In this document: piece after piece, positions 10,862 through 22,160 of the stretch
Position numbering within the stretch: the stretch's first letter is position 1
How the letters are laid out: every line of letters starts with the position of its first letter
From: Athripsodes cinereus
Lineage: Eukaryota; Arthropoda; Insecta; Trichoptera; Leptoceridae
Reading direction: 5' to 3'
DNA length: 64,000 bases
Assembly (NCBI GenBank): GCA_947579605.1
Contig: OX388312.1
Coordinates: 18,871,313 to 18,935,312, forward strand
The notes under the pieces: model-generated
The model's input: only the letters and a program-made list of their open reading frames with translations
What the model was told of the DNA's origin: nothing
The model's database searches: none
Made by a program: the position numbers and the translations under genes

Positions 10862-11432
10862 GTAAATAGTATAGAAACTCATCCACGGTGTCCAATATTA
10901 GCTACAAGTGGATTAGATTATGATATCAAAATTTGGGTACCTTCAAATGAGAGTGCTCCTAGTTTAGAAGGATTGAAAGAGGTGAGATGTGGTTTCGGTG
11001 ACATAACTATCATTAATTTTTATTTGTATTTTGAATTTTATTATTTTTATATAAGGTATTTTATTAATTATTACCTTGATACAGGTGAGGACAATATTTT
11101 TTTTGTTTTGAAAGCACATTTGTTTGAGTTATTGATATTTAGTCTTGACTATCCATATGTTCCTGATTACATAATATTGATAAGTTGTAGGTATTGTGTA
11201 ATATTTTAACCCAGTGGGTGTTGTATGTATATATATATATATATGGATAAATGTTGTTTCATTACAGGTTGTAATGGAAAATAGCAGAGCCCAACTCCGT
11301 AGCCCATTGAATTTCCTCCCCGGACTGTCAGGGGCTTTGGGAGGTGCCGTGTTCAGCTCGGGAGACAGTGATGACTTTAGAACTGTCAATATTGGTTCAG
11401 ACTTTGACACACATGCTTGTCGACCATTTTAA
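10862..11432 (+). CDS. DCAF8: DCAF8-like WD40 protein, last two exons
   Basis: Exon 10862-10981 (40 codons, phase 0 at both ends) encodes VNSIETHPRCPILATSGLDY, DIKIWVPS...LEGLKE. This is the last WD repeat of DCAF8 (family consensus VNCLEPHP.LPVLATSGLDHDVKIW). Exon 11268-11432 continues VVMENSRAQ...GGAVFSSGDSDDFRTVN and stops at TAA 11430-11432. Acceptors are TTTTTTTGCAG and TTTCATTACAG; the donor after 10981 is GTGAGA. The acidic/serine-rich end matches the family tail in character. In the human protein some 120-150 residues of WD repeats separate these exons from the block ending at 5795; that part is not seen here. Confidence 0.85.
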
Positions 11433-12404
11433 ACACTTTAAATATCATCTTAGTATATTTGAGAAATAAATGTGAACTGTGGAGTAAAATCCTTATTTTT
11501 ATCTACTTATTTATGTTTTTATATCTGACATTTGAGTAATGCAGAATTGAAACATTTATTTTTTTGTGGTATGTATATCTGTTAGTTATCCAAGGAAGGG
11601 TTTATCATATTACTGTAACTTATTTATAATTTTTGAACCAAAGTGACTGTCTTACGAAAACAAATTTAGAACTTAAGCGACTTATGTGATTGTTGACATC
11701 ATAGTCGCATGTAAACTTTTGTAAATAACGCTATTTTTAAATGATAATTTACTTATTCTACTTTTTTATTTTTGGTTTGATGCATTTTATGCTGTTACCT
11801 ACAACTTCACAACTTTTTCGTTTTGTTCTTTTTATGATTCATTACGCAATATGTCATTTTATTTATATAATATATGTTATGTCAGAAAATACACTGTGTA
11901 TTTTTAAATAAAGCGACAGTTTTCATGACATAATGAGAGATTTTAATGTTTACTGCTTCAAAACGAATCAAGGTAATGAAATACTTCTCTATGTGAACAA
12001 TTATGGGGAGAAAATCTACTGTCATATATTAGTTAATGAGAATGAGTTGTCATTCAGTTTGATCATGATTTTCTAAAGGAATTGTTAATAATGAAAAATA
12101 TTGGTATTTTTAGAACCTAAAATTAACAGGATGATTAATTATTGGTAGTTAGTTACAATTTGTTGTACTTTTTTATAAAATTATCATTTAGTGAAGTTAC
12201 TAGAATGATACTCAATAATTAACTAATAACTATGTTTTGAATTTTAGTATGAGGATTTAACATATTGAAATATGTACCTCTATTTGTTAGGTAGCATTCA
12301 GATGACACATTATGTTAGACATCTTTCTACTTTGGAATTGATTACTTTGGTTACTAAATTGAGAACTTAAAAGTACCACTAGAGTTTGAGGTGTGTTCAA
12401 TAAC

Positions 12405-12484
<80 letters not shown>

Positions 12485-13085
12485 CCAAGAAACTTTCTAT
12501 AACTACACACAATTACTTCACCATTTTGGTGACACATATCCTATCACAAAGTAAATTGTCTTTTAGTCAAAATAAATTCAGTTTATCACTTCTTATCATT
12601 TACTAATTTGATGTCTAAATGTTTCACCGAGAATACAATAGAAAAGTAATACAATTCATTGAAAAGTTGTTATGTTGATATTTGTGCACATTTATTTTAA
12701 AACCGCACAGTTATGTAATTTTTAGTTAGACAGGACTACTGAAGAAATATGCTGACTTCATTATTTTCCTGTGAGGATATTCAGAATGTGTTTTAGATAT
12801 AAAAGTAAATCTGGATTAGTAAAATTATATAATCTATGAAACAATAAATTGTATGGATGTTTCAAGTACAATGGTCAATAAAATTATTGTAGTTACAGTT
12901 TGTTGAGGAAAAGTAACATTTCAAATACGAATTTCTTTTCCAATGTGTGCAGGTACTAAATGGTCTTCAGTTACCTTTTATGTCATTATTTTCTTGTTGC
13001 TCATTTATAATTGTGTATAATATTATATGAATATGTACAGTGTTAGTATACCTATAGCAGACTAATGTTGTAAATAATAAAGTAA
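11433..13085 (+). other. Probable DCAF8 3' UTR and downstream DNA
   Basis: AT-rich, no coding potential. Candidate poly(A) signals AATAAA occur at about 11465, 11908, 12842 and 13077. The extent of the real UTR cannot be decided from sequence. Confidence 0.4.
12409..12482. repeat. (TA)n microsatellite
   Basis: About 36 uninterrupted TA units within the presumed DCAF8 3' region. Confidence 0.95.
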
Positions 13086-13170
13086 TATGTTTTTATCATC
13101 AATAAAACTGGAGGATAATAGCTGTGGTTTTATTTGTTAATCAGATGTAATATCCTATATATATATATAT

Positions 13171-14300
13171 AATAGGTCGGGGAAAAAGTTTCTTCGCATT
13201 TTATATGAAAATTCAAGTCATTTTTTTTCAAAGTTAATTTACATTTAATTATAATATATATGTGTCATTTTGTTCGTAGACTTTCTGACATCTTGTAGGT
13301 AGAGACATGATCCCATTGCTGTAGAAATTTTGGGAATTCTGATCAAAAAACCGCAACAAGTAGTTTTGGCAGTCCTCTTTTGATGTTAACCTGACACTGC
13401 CTAAAGAATTCTGAAGAGACCGAAACAGGTGGAAATCTGAAGGTGCAAGGTCAGGGCTATATGGCGGATGCATTAAAACCTCCCAGTCAAACTCTCTTAA
13501 TTTTTGCTGAGTGGCTAAAGATGTGTGTGGTCCAGCGTTATCGTGATGAAAGACCACACCCTTTCTTTTAATCAATTCTGGCCGCTTTCTCTCAACTTCG
13601 TGCTTTAATCTCATCAGTTGTTGACAGTAGAGATCCGATTCGATGGTTCTGCCCAGCGGTAAAAGCTCATAATAAACAATGCCCTTCCAATCCCACCATA
13701 GACACCGCATCACCTCTTATTGCGAGTAAATCCAGGTTTTGCCCCAGTCTGTGAAGCCTGACTGACCTTTGACCAAAACCTTTTTCACGCGTTCTTGACA
13801 TACGTGATCCACTTTTCATCACCAGTTATCAGTCTCTTCAAAAACCGTTCGGTTTCATTACGTCTCAATAAATAATCGCAAATGAGTACACGGTTCAATA
13901 GGTTTCTTTCAGTGAGCTCGTGTGGCACCCAAGTATCGAGCTTTTTTGTGTACCCAGCTTTTTTCAAACGGGTCAAAACTGTTTTGTGGTCAATTCCCAG
14001 TTCTTCAGCTATGTTTTAACTGCTGGTATGCCGATCTTGCTCCACTTTTTCAAAAATAGCGTCCGTTTTATCCGTAACAGGGCGACCAGAGCGAGGTGTA
14101 TCTTTGACATCAAAATTCTCGGATTGAAAACGCTTCAACCAACTTTGTTCTACTCTTACTGATACTGCATTAGGTCCATAAACGTCATAAAAAAAAATTG
14201 CGGCTTGCATTGCATTTTTTCCTTTTTTGTAACAAAATTTTAAAATGTATCTAATTTCTCCATTCGATTTGCTCATTTTGACAGAAAGAAAAACAAATGA
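13171..14300 (-). mobile_element. Mariner transposon, inactivated
   Basis: Transposase on minus starting MSKSNGEIRYILKFCYKKGK at 14276. One TAA (14016-14018) interrupts HTSS-NIAEELGIDHKTV; the same frame continues to ITGDEKWI (first catalytic D) and a second stop at 13785-13787. A frameshift near 13715 leads to CLWWDWKGIVYYELLP, VFHHDNAGPH (second D) and HPPYSPDLAPSDFHLF (third D). Exactly 34 residues separate the last two aspartates (D34D, mariner hallmark). The 3' terminal repeat GGTCGGGGAAAAAGTTTCTT begins near 13174 beside a TA. No matching 5' TIR is seen above 14276, so that end is truncated or replaced. Confidence 0.9.
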
Positions 14301-14306
14301 AAAAAA

Positions 14307-14833
14307 GCCTTGATTTTGATGTTGTTTTCAAAATGGCAGACGTAGAGATGTGCCGTCCTTGAGAATTCAAACAAACTTGCAAAATATATATATCTGCTTG
14401 TTCCAAACATTCATAAACAACTTTTATTTCGCAAATTGTTCTTATGTGGTGTTCACATTTGGGAAATATCGCCAGGGCACCAAAATATTGTCAGCCATTT
14501 GAACCGTGTGAACAAAATGACAGCTAGTCTGAAATGATAAAAACTAGTAAAAACTATATTGTCTAAAGTTGACCACCTTTCAACTTTTTTCTCTGGTGGA
14601 ACGATTAGCGCATGCGTAGATGTGCACGGCATCCGTATCTATGGTAAAAACTTTATAACCTATACATTTTATAATGTTTCCCGCTTCATATAGTTGTTAT
14701 CTTTGTTGTTGGTTTGTTTCCTTAATTAAAAGGTGCCTTATAACCTCTACTATAACATTTGCAACTAATAATATACACTTCGCGATCTCCATCTCTACGT
14801 CTGCCATTTTGAAAACAACATCAAAATCAAGGC
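14307..14833. repeat. 44-bp perfect inverted repeat pair
   Basis: 14307-14350 is the exact reverse complement of 14790-14833 (arm begins GCCTTGATTTTGATGTTG). Each arm contains ATGGCAGACGTAGAGATG, reading MADVEM. The minus-strand copy opens a 36-codon frame (MADVEMEIAKCILLV...) with no known domain. The left arm lies outside, and the right arm inside, the TIR element at 14446-14962. Confidence 0.75.
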
Positions 14834-14962
14834 GTATCTGACAGATCGTATCTATATCGGTGGACTGTGTGAACAGGTGTGACGATCAATGAGTGTCCAG
14901 TGAATTTTGTTTTTTATGCAAGCGAAATTCACCTGACGATATTCACCAAATGTGAACACCAC
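14446..14962. mobile_element. Non-autonomous DNA element with 31-bp TIRs
   Basis: GTGGTGTTCACATTTGG plus 14 further bases at 14446-14476 match the reverse complement of 14932-14962 with three differences. No clean target-site duplication is visible. The interior carries the right arm of the 44-bp inverted repeat. Confidence 0.55.
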
Positions 14963-15069
14963 TTTACATTCTCTCTTAAAACACACACATTTAATGTCTT
15001 TGTAACAATAATTTTAAAGCCATTCAAACTGCAGTTACATGTAACAATCTCTTGTAAACACATGTAACA

Positions 15070-15720
15070 ATCTCTTGTGAATCCCTTTCATTCTCAACCA
15101 TTAACATCAAGTCATCTGTGGACATCAATGCATTCACCAGAGTTCCAGTCAATTCGACACCAATCTTCATTTCTATCACAGGTCATATACGCTGGTCAAA
15201 GAATTAGGTTGAACAGCTGCGGAGACATGATAAAACTTTGCTTCACTCCCTTGGTGGGAACATACCACTCCAAGGGGGTATTATTTACCTTTGCGCAAGC
15301 GGAGCTCCCCACGTAGAGTGAAGAGATTACGCAGATCAACTGTCTCCTCACCCCACACTCCGACAATATACGCCACAATCTTTCTTGGTCCACACAATCA
15401 TGTACTTTCTCCAAATCCACAGAAAAGTTTCTGGCGCTTACTCAGAAAATTCTCCACGACCATTTGTAGGGAGAACATCTGACCGATGCACCCTTTACCA
15501 TACAAAAAAGCTTGTGCATCCCATATTTTACACTCAATTGACCTTTGCACTCTCTTAACCAGATTCCTACCAAATAGTTTCTCTATTGAATTCAACAAGT
15601 TAATAGCTCAATTACTCCCATATTCATTATAGAGCCTTTCCCTTCTATTGGCAGCAGATGATGGCCTTCCTCCAGCCCCCTGAAGTAACGCCTTCTCTCC
15701 AACAACAGCTTTACCGCATT
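15070..15720 (-). pseudogene. Degenerate LINE reverse transcriptase fragment
   Basis: Minus-strand pieces in several frames: LLNSIEKLFGRNLVKRVQRS, GKGCIGQMFSLQMVVENFL, SKRQKLFCGF, then DLEKVHDCVDQERLW (decayed A motif), KGVKQSFIMSPQLFNL (B motif) and ALMSTDDLMLMVENERDSQE, where STDD replaces the F/YADD box. Stops and frameshifts exclude function. Confidence 0.75.
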
Positions 15721-16080
15721 TCTGTTTTATACACGAGTGTTTATACAGATACCTTATTGCTGTGTTGAAGACATCAGAGTGTGAATCTATTTTATTCTAA
15801 TTTTGATGGTTCTGTTATTTCTTTCTTGAGTTGTACATTCTTTGTTATGACCAAATCTAACATTGGAATACGAGTAAACTCGCATTTTTTTGCTTTGACA
15901 AATACATTTAAACCGGCAGAGCTAGTCAGCACCAAATGAAAACAAGTGGTCTGAATTGAAACATTTATATAAACAAAAGTTTATTTTATTTATTGTTTGA
16001 GGAAAAAGTGGGTGCAAAATTGAAGTATACATCAACTTATAATTGAGACTAGGTATAACTTTTTAAAATTAACAAATTAG

Positions 16081-19000
16081 TTAAAAAATACCCAATTTTT
16101 GGGCCAACCCTGTATAAATATGTAACGTAATACCAGCAATGCCAAGTGTTACTGACGCTTTGATAAGTAGGCCAACCCATGGTCCTGTACTGAGAACAGT
16201 AATAATTGTCTCTAGAAGCAGAGTTTTGTATGGTGTCAAGACTAGCATAGCGATAACTGCAGGAATTAGCTTCTTATTGAGATCATGTCTGCCCCACAAC
16301 CAAACCAATGTTGCTGTTGTTATGTGTTGCACAAGTAGAATGTTGGACTCTAAACACTTCTGTATATATTTCCAGTCAAATTCAGCACCACGAGCTCCAA
16401 ACCAAAGCATTAAAGCACGAGTTAAAAACACCTATAAAAAATTATACATGAATATTAAACTTTACAACTAGTTTAATTAACAAAATGTTATTAACAAAAT
16501 TCTAAGTATGCATAAATATGACCATTACCTCTGCACTTGCCCATCCTATGCCAGCTGTAAGGACCTTGGAGTGGCCTTTTCCAGGAATTCCAGTTAGTAC
16601 TATGTACATACCAACAAGGTCAGCAATGTCTATAGTAGATTTCAAAAATTCCTGAAGAAAAAATTGAAATAAATAATTTTGCAAGCTTTTAGCTTACTGT
16701 ATAAAGATTTATTTGGGTTTATAACAAAATCCCAGATAATGTGTGTTGTAAAAACTGCCATTTCGTAAAAAACCACCACAAAGGTGCAGAAATAACATAT
16801 AAATTCATATCGAGGGGTGAAAGGCTATTTGTTTTAAGCGACATTTTGTGAACTTTACAGGAGAGCAATTTAAAGTTATTTTTTTTAGAAAAAAAAATAT
16901 TATAAAAAAACGATTAGTCCTATTTAAAAACGTTCTAAGAACAGCATGTTTAAAAAAATCAACACATATTTTGGCATAATTTTCAGTAATAATACCTTCA
17001 AAACATCCAAATTATGTGTCGCTTAATACAATTTGGCTTTTATCCGGAGTCAGGAAAAATGATTCAACCACCAACGGCATAAAACATTAATGAAGGGAAA
17101 AACGTTTTAAGCGACATCGCTGTAATTAATTAGTGGAAGGAATAACGATTTATCTGACATTGACCAAAGATAATTGAAATAGGCTATTTGTTTTAACTAC
17201 AAGCTGAAAGATAAACGGAAACAGGAACAGTGACTTAAGCAACAATAACATTCTTAATTAATTGTTTTACATCCTCCTCCTGAAAGGATTTTATAAAACT
17301 AGGTAGTTGATACAAAATAATTTTTGTCGTAATGCTAAGTGAATCTTGGGTTTAAAAGAAAACATAAAAATGATATTTTTTATTAAACAAGTAAAAGAAT
17401 TGTTGTCAATAATAATTATTGTTACAATGAGAAATCTGGAAAAATATTATAATAGCTAATAAAACAATGCACTGGTATAATTATTAAAACAAACATAATC
17501 TTATCGAAAAAACAAAAACTAAAAAATAGATAAATAGAGATGAAATTATTAAAATTATTATTTGTCTCAAATAACATGTTTTCAAAAATAAAAATGAGAC
17601 GAAAAAGTTGAAACGACCATCATTATCAATATTACGAAATAGAAAATTGGTTGAACAGTCAAAAGTTGGTGCAAACGGTTGCAGCGAAAACGGTTCATGC
17701 GACATGCACTACTTTTTTAAATATCGGCTAAATGTATGAAGCGACAATGCAGAGAAATAGCAGAAGAGGGCAAAACGGTTTAAGGTACTTTTTATGACAA
17801 TTTGCACACACGGAAAAAAGCTTTAACTACCATCTATCTGCAAATTGGAAGAAAGAAAAATAGCTTATGCTCCAATAGTCTGTATTAATCAGTATTAATG
17901 AATGGTTTAAGTGAAGTGTTTAAATCAAGTGACAAATTTGATGTCAGATCATACATCACGTTTGAGAAATTAGACCTATTTTTTTTTTTGTTCAAGCGCC
18001 AAAAAAGTACTCCGATTGACTCGAAACCTAGACCAATCGACGCAGAAAAATTTGCCGATTCCGACCATATATATAACTCATTTTCGGCAAAAGTGTCGCT
18101 TAAAACAAATAGCCTTTCACCCCTCGATATATATTTTGTGTTTTTGGACGAGGTTGAGGAGTCATGTGTTAAAATTGGGTACCTATATTAGAAATGGTTG
18201 AAATTTCATTTTTATGGGGTTTAAAGTTCTTTTTCACATTGTAAAAATGAACATTTTACACAATGTAAAGCAATAAAAATAAATATCATTGATGTAAAAG
18301 AAATATAGAACAAATCTTAAAATTAATTTGAAATTTAATTTCAATATTTTCTTTCCTTGCTCAAAACTTAAAATAAGAATTGCAAAATCATTTATTTCCA
18401 CATAATTACTTTCAATTGAGAAATTACAGGTGCTGACTATTGTATCTTCAGAACACAAACAGATTATATTAATGATTCATTGAAAACTTACTCCGATAAA
18501 ATCAACACTTGAAGAGACAGAATCACCATCAGTGTCTGGGAAGAATGTTGCCAACACAAGCATTTTACAAAGTTGAGTAAATACATAAATACCACCAGCT
18601 TGGATACATTTATAGAATGCACCATACTCAGATCTGAAACATATATAAGTATCAGATTAGAAAGATACCTGGCATACAATCACATGGGTAATTAATTCTA
18701 AATTTTGATGAAATTGTAGTACATATTGTGGGAAACGATACTTTATAGATTAGAGAGGGCACAAATATTTACATACACAAGTGGAATTGCCAGTAGACCA
18801 GCTGCATGTAATGAACACGCAAGCTGTCTTCTCCGTGTCAACAAAAAATTAAGACATTCGGGATGGGTGGCAAATCTCATACTTTTTGCCATTTGTATTA
18901 TTAAAATTTCATGCAAATTTTGTTAAACAAAACTATTCACGATCCTCTTTTCCTTTCTTTCCTTCTCTGCACATTTTTTCAGACACATAGCGTTTATGAA

Positions 19001-19779
19001 AAGCTGTGTCCACACTTACTAAATTAATGATGCAAACTCTCTTCTTCTCGTTGACTTTATAGAAAAAAAATAATCATTTTCCCACCCTTTTCTTTCCTAT
19101 CACAAAGAGAAGAAAAAAGAGTCAGACAATGTGTTTGCACTACTCCTTTAAGACAAAATTGTATACTCATTCATAAAATAGTACAGGCAGATGGAATCTA
19201 TTTTTTAAATCATAATTGTATTTACAGTTAATAAAAAAAGTTCGCATGACCTCACTATTATTGTTTATGTGTAAAGTTATGTAAATTACTGTGATTTTAT
19301 CCCATATACAAGTATTATTATTCAAATGGGATAGCAAATATTATAATAATTATGTATATATATCTATGTAAATGTTTGTTCTATTTGTTTATGTTCTTTT
19401 CTTATTAAAGCCATCCACTCGTTTGCGAGTGATTTAGTTATAATGAATATATATTATTAAACTGCTGAAAAATAACTGGACTGAACAGACATAAGATTCC
19501 ATAATACATTATAATCGCCTCTTAAAAATGTATCATAAATATAGACACGACACATATATAAAAAAAAAATCTACTGAAATTTCAAGGAATATCAAATCAA
19601 AGTCATAGTGCAAAATCCATAATTAAATTAAAAAGGATATTAATTATTACAGTTACACCGATGAGTTGATGACCAAAATTATAAGTGAAAAAGAGTACTT
19701 ACAGGCCCGAATATTTGTATGCCATCCAATAGGGAACATACAAAAGGGCTAAACAATTTCCAAAATGATATAAAGTCAT
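16081..19779 (-). CDS. TMEM147: TMEM147, complete four-exon gene
   Basis: Coding exons on minus: 19779-19703 ([25 protein letters not shown]), 18633-18492 ([38 protein letters not shown]), 16651-16529 ([25 protein letters not shown]) and 16431-16081 ([24 protein letters not shown]...). All borders are AG/GT and phases fit (77+142+123+351 nt = 230 codons plus stop); human TMEM147 has 224. Signatures of the family are MTL(Y/F)HFGNC, the ADL.G motif, GWA.AE and [13 protein letters not shown]. It is a multi-spanning ER membrane protein that with nicalin and NOMO forms part of the multipass translocon. Intron 2 carries a 1.3-kb TIR element and a SINE scrap; intron 1 carries a GATA-family repeat. 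Minus-strand AATAAA near 15980 could be the poly(A) signal. Confidence 0.93.
16682..16738 (+). repeat. tRNA-derived SINE, 3' fragment (copy 2)
   Basis: AGCTTTTAGCTTACTGT followed by the terminal hairpin region TTGGGTTTATAACAAAATCC. It matches the 3' half of the SINE family; the tRNA-like head is absent. It sits just beside TMEM147 exon 3. Confidence 0.65.
16807..18130. mobile_element. 1.3-kb TIR element in TMEM147 intron 2
   Basis: 16807-16843 (ATATCGAGGGGTGAAAGGCT...) is the exact reverse complement of 18094-18130, a 37-bp TIR. The motif GGCTATTTGTTTTAA and variants of TTTTAAGCGACA recur inside (about 17021, 17107, 17178, 18096), giving subterminal repeats such as transposases bind. No transposase is readable, so the copy is non-autonomous. 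Superfamily unknown. Confidence 0.75.
18765..18890 (+). repeat. GATA-tailed LINE-like repeat family, fragment
   Basis: GTAGACCAGCTGCATGTAAT...AAGACATTCGGGATGGGTGG matches 38310-38440 and, in part, 25100-25155 and (minus) 43221-43290 and 54340-54520. It lies in TMEM147 intron 1. Confidence 0.6.
19409..19437 (+). repeat. Hairpin-bearing repeat tail, copy 1
   Basis: CCATCCACTCGTTTGCGAGTG followed by ATTTAG; CACTCG-TTTG-CGAGTG is a perfect hairpin. A second copy on minus at 32553-32581 keeps the fold with one G-U pair (CACTCG-TCCG-CGGGTG). Probably the conserved end of an unrecognised retroelement. Confidence 0.45.
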
Positions 19780-19799
19780 TTTAAGACAATTTTATTTAT

Positions 19800-21884
19800 T
19801 CTAATGATACAACAAGCACTTCCATAAAACACAGTATATCGAAAAGGAAGAATTAATGTCAATGTCATGAACTGTCAAAGTGAGACTTGTGTTGCTATCG
19901 TAAAAAATAGTATGAAATAACTCGTAAAATTCAATATTTCAGATTTACACCCTGTCACCTATAATAATCACGTTAGAAAAATATACCCATTCAAAGAAAT
20001 AAACATAACTATAAGAAATCTTTAGAAGTTTTGAACTATGTTGATAATGAAGACATTTTCAAAAAGAAAACTATTCTATTTGAACTTTGTGTGATATTAT
20101 TCTATCTGGTAACACTACATTTGGTCACCTGATTTGAAAAAAGGATACATGGGGCGCCATTCTTCTTTAATATGAATAAAAAAATATATAAAGGGTTGAT
20201 TAAAAAGGGTTGGAAAAAAATTTTAGGGGTGATTTATCCACCCTTTTCACTGCATTGTAGAATGAAAAAGAGATAGAAACAGACACCAACAGAAGGAACA
20301 CCTTTGATACAAGTTTTATCTTTGTTTATTGGGTTGTAAAAAATAATTAATGAAAACAAATATGGTTGCAGTGGACATGACATGTTAAACTTATCTTACT
20401 GTATAGAATCTGGAAAGGAATTATAGTAATAAGAATTATAGAAATAAACAAAATGAGTATTGAGTATATAGCTCCGAGGGCTGTGAATCCAGTATCCCCT
20501 AAAAATATACCCCTTTGTTGCATAAAAAATTGCAAGTTTACATATATGTTAAGCTTAAAAGGGTTGGTAAGAAGGGTAAAGAGTATTATATATCTGTTAT
20601 TCTGGAGTGTGAGCAGGACGGGACTCCGTCGACAATCGTAGCAATATGCTTAACAATATTTCACCCTCGGAGAAATTTCCGTTTAGTCCATCAGTACGGT
20701 TGTAGATTTCTTTCAGGAAGGTCATATTTAAATAATTTTTTTAAAGCTCAATCTGGACAGATTTTAACTTTATATTCCTGTTGTTTTTTTTTTAGTGTGT
20801 TATATGATATCAGCGCTGATTGACAGTGCGTTGAGAGTTTTTAAAAATGTAACTAGTGAAATTAAAAGTATCTTTTAGTGTAGTTTTTCAGCTACGTTAT
20901 CTTAATATAAATGGGCATATGACATGTATTCTAGTGTGAGTGAGTCAAAATTTTAATTTATGAGGATGGGAATGGAAATATTATAAATTATGGAATATCC
21001 TGGAGCAAGTCATTTGAAGGTATATTTTAAATATAAATTTTCCATAAATAATTCAGTTAATAAGACATATTATTTGTATTCTTTGATTTTCACAATTTTA
21101 TTATATTAAGATATTTAGTCCAAACCGACATACTTAAAAATTTTGATTGACTGTTATGCTTTCTTGAAATTTAAAGAAAATTTTTAATGGAACGAATGGC
21201 ATGTGTAGATGTGGCAGAATGTAAATGAGAAAAGAAACAAATCCATATATGCATATTCAAATAAATTGAAGTTGTTAAGATAATATTTTGGGAACTCTTA
21301 GAAAACAATATAAAAATGTCATTTATTTCCTCTCAATGCAAGCTTTTCAGCAAATAAATTAATTAACTTTTAAATAATATTTAATGGGCTAAACTTTGAT
21401 AAAATGTGTTCATTTCTCTTTCAAGTAATACAATATAATAATTATTATGATTCATAAAACACAAAAGTATTCAGTTATTCAACATTAATACTTACATAAT
21501 AAATTGAAAGTATTGTTTAGCTTTTACAACTCAAGATAGTTATTTTTATAAGATTTTTATCCTAGTATTTTTAGGATTATCTAAATGCTTTCTATTAATT
21601 CAGGATATTAGAATTACAATTTAAAAAAATAAATCATAATCCAGAAAATAAAGCAGATCCTTAGAAGTTATTAAATTTAACTTATTAAAATATTATAATC
21701 TTCAAGTCAAAATATTCAGTAATTATTTCTTATAACTGTTTTTTTTTCATAATATCGACCACTGATAGTTAACTTTGGTATAGAAATGTAAATAGAAGAA
21801 GGTTAAAGTCAATATTATATTTCTTAATCAGTGCTATGTTCTTTTAGTATGAATCCTATTTTCTAATAAATCCATATACAAATA
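19800..21884. other. Upstream region of TMEM147; no firm gene
   Basis: TMEM147 promoter and 5' UTR should lie just above 19779. Beyond that only short open frames exist (see 20347-20535). Confidence 0.4.
20347..20535 (-). CDS. Small hypothetical membrane-like open frame
   Basis: 62 codons, MQFFMQQRGIFLGDTGFTAL..., followed by a strongly hydrophobic run (YSILILFISIILITIIPF) that could span a membrane once. A donor-like GTAAGA follows near 20398, so it could be a first exon. No family recognised; chance is a good alternative. Confidence 0.12.
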   Translation of the reverse strand: MQFFMQQRGIFLGDTGFTALGAIYSILILFISIILITIIPFQILYSKISLTCHVHCNHICFH

Positions 21885-22033
21885 GACCTCGTGAACAAGG
21901 GGTCTGTGGTTCGATACCAGGTGCCAGCTAACTCCCTTTTCACGACACAAGCTTAGTAGTAGCTTACTGTGAAAGGTATATAAGGTTGCATTTGGGTTTA
22001 TAACAAAACCCAGATATATCTTTTAAAAAAAAA
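21885..22033 (+). repeat. tRNA-derived SINE, copy 3
   Basis: CGTGAACAAGGGGTCTGTGG, box B GGTTCGATACC, ACGACACAAGCTTAGTAGTA and the terminal TGGGTTTATAACAAAACCCA hairpin followed by an A tract. The tRNA-like 5' head is truncated. Confidence 0.75.
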
Positions 22034-22160
22034 TCAAAGCAGTAAGCGATGATATTCTCGTTTGAATTATAATTATGAATATTCTCATTAGAACTCTTGA
22101 TTTTCTTCTTTAAATATCCAAGACTTTATATTCAACTAAATTGTCATCTCAATATGGATC

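Noticed and set aside
12391..12606. Open frame with a long IYIYIY run
   Set aside because: Translation of the (TA)n microsatellite.
16081..16684. TRIC/TMEM38 cation channel as identity of the minus-strand gene
   Set aside because: The [13 protein letters not shown] and MTLYHFGNC signatures and the exon-joined length fit TMEM147 instead.
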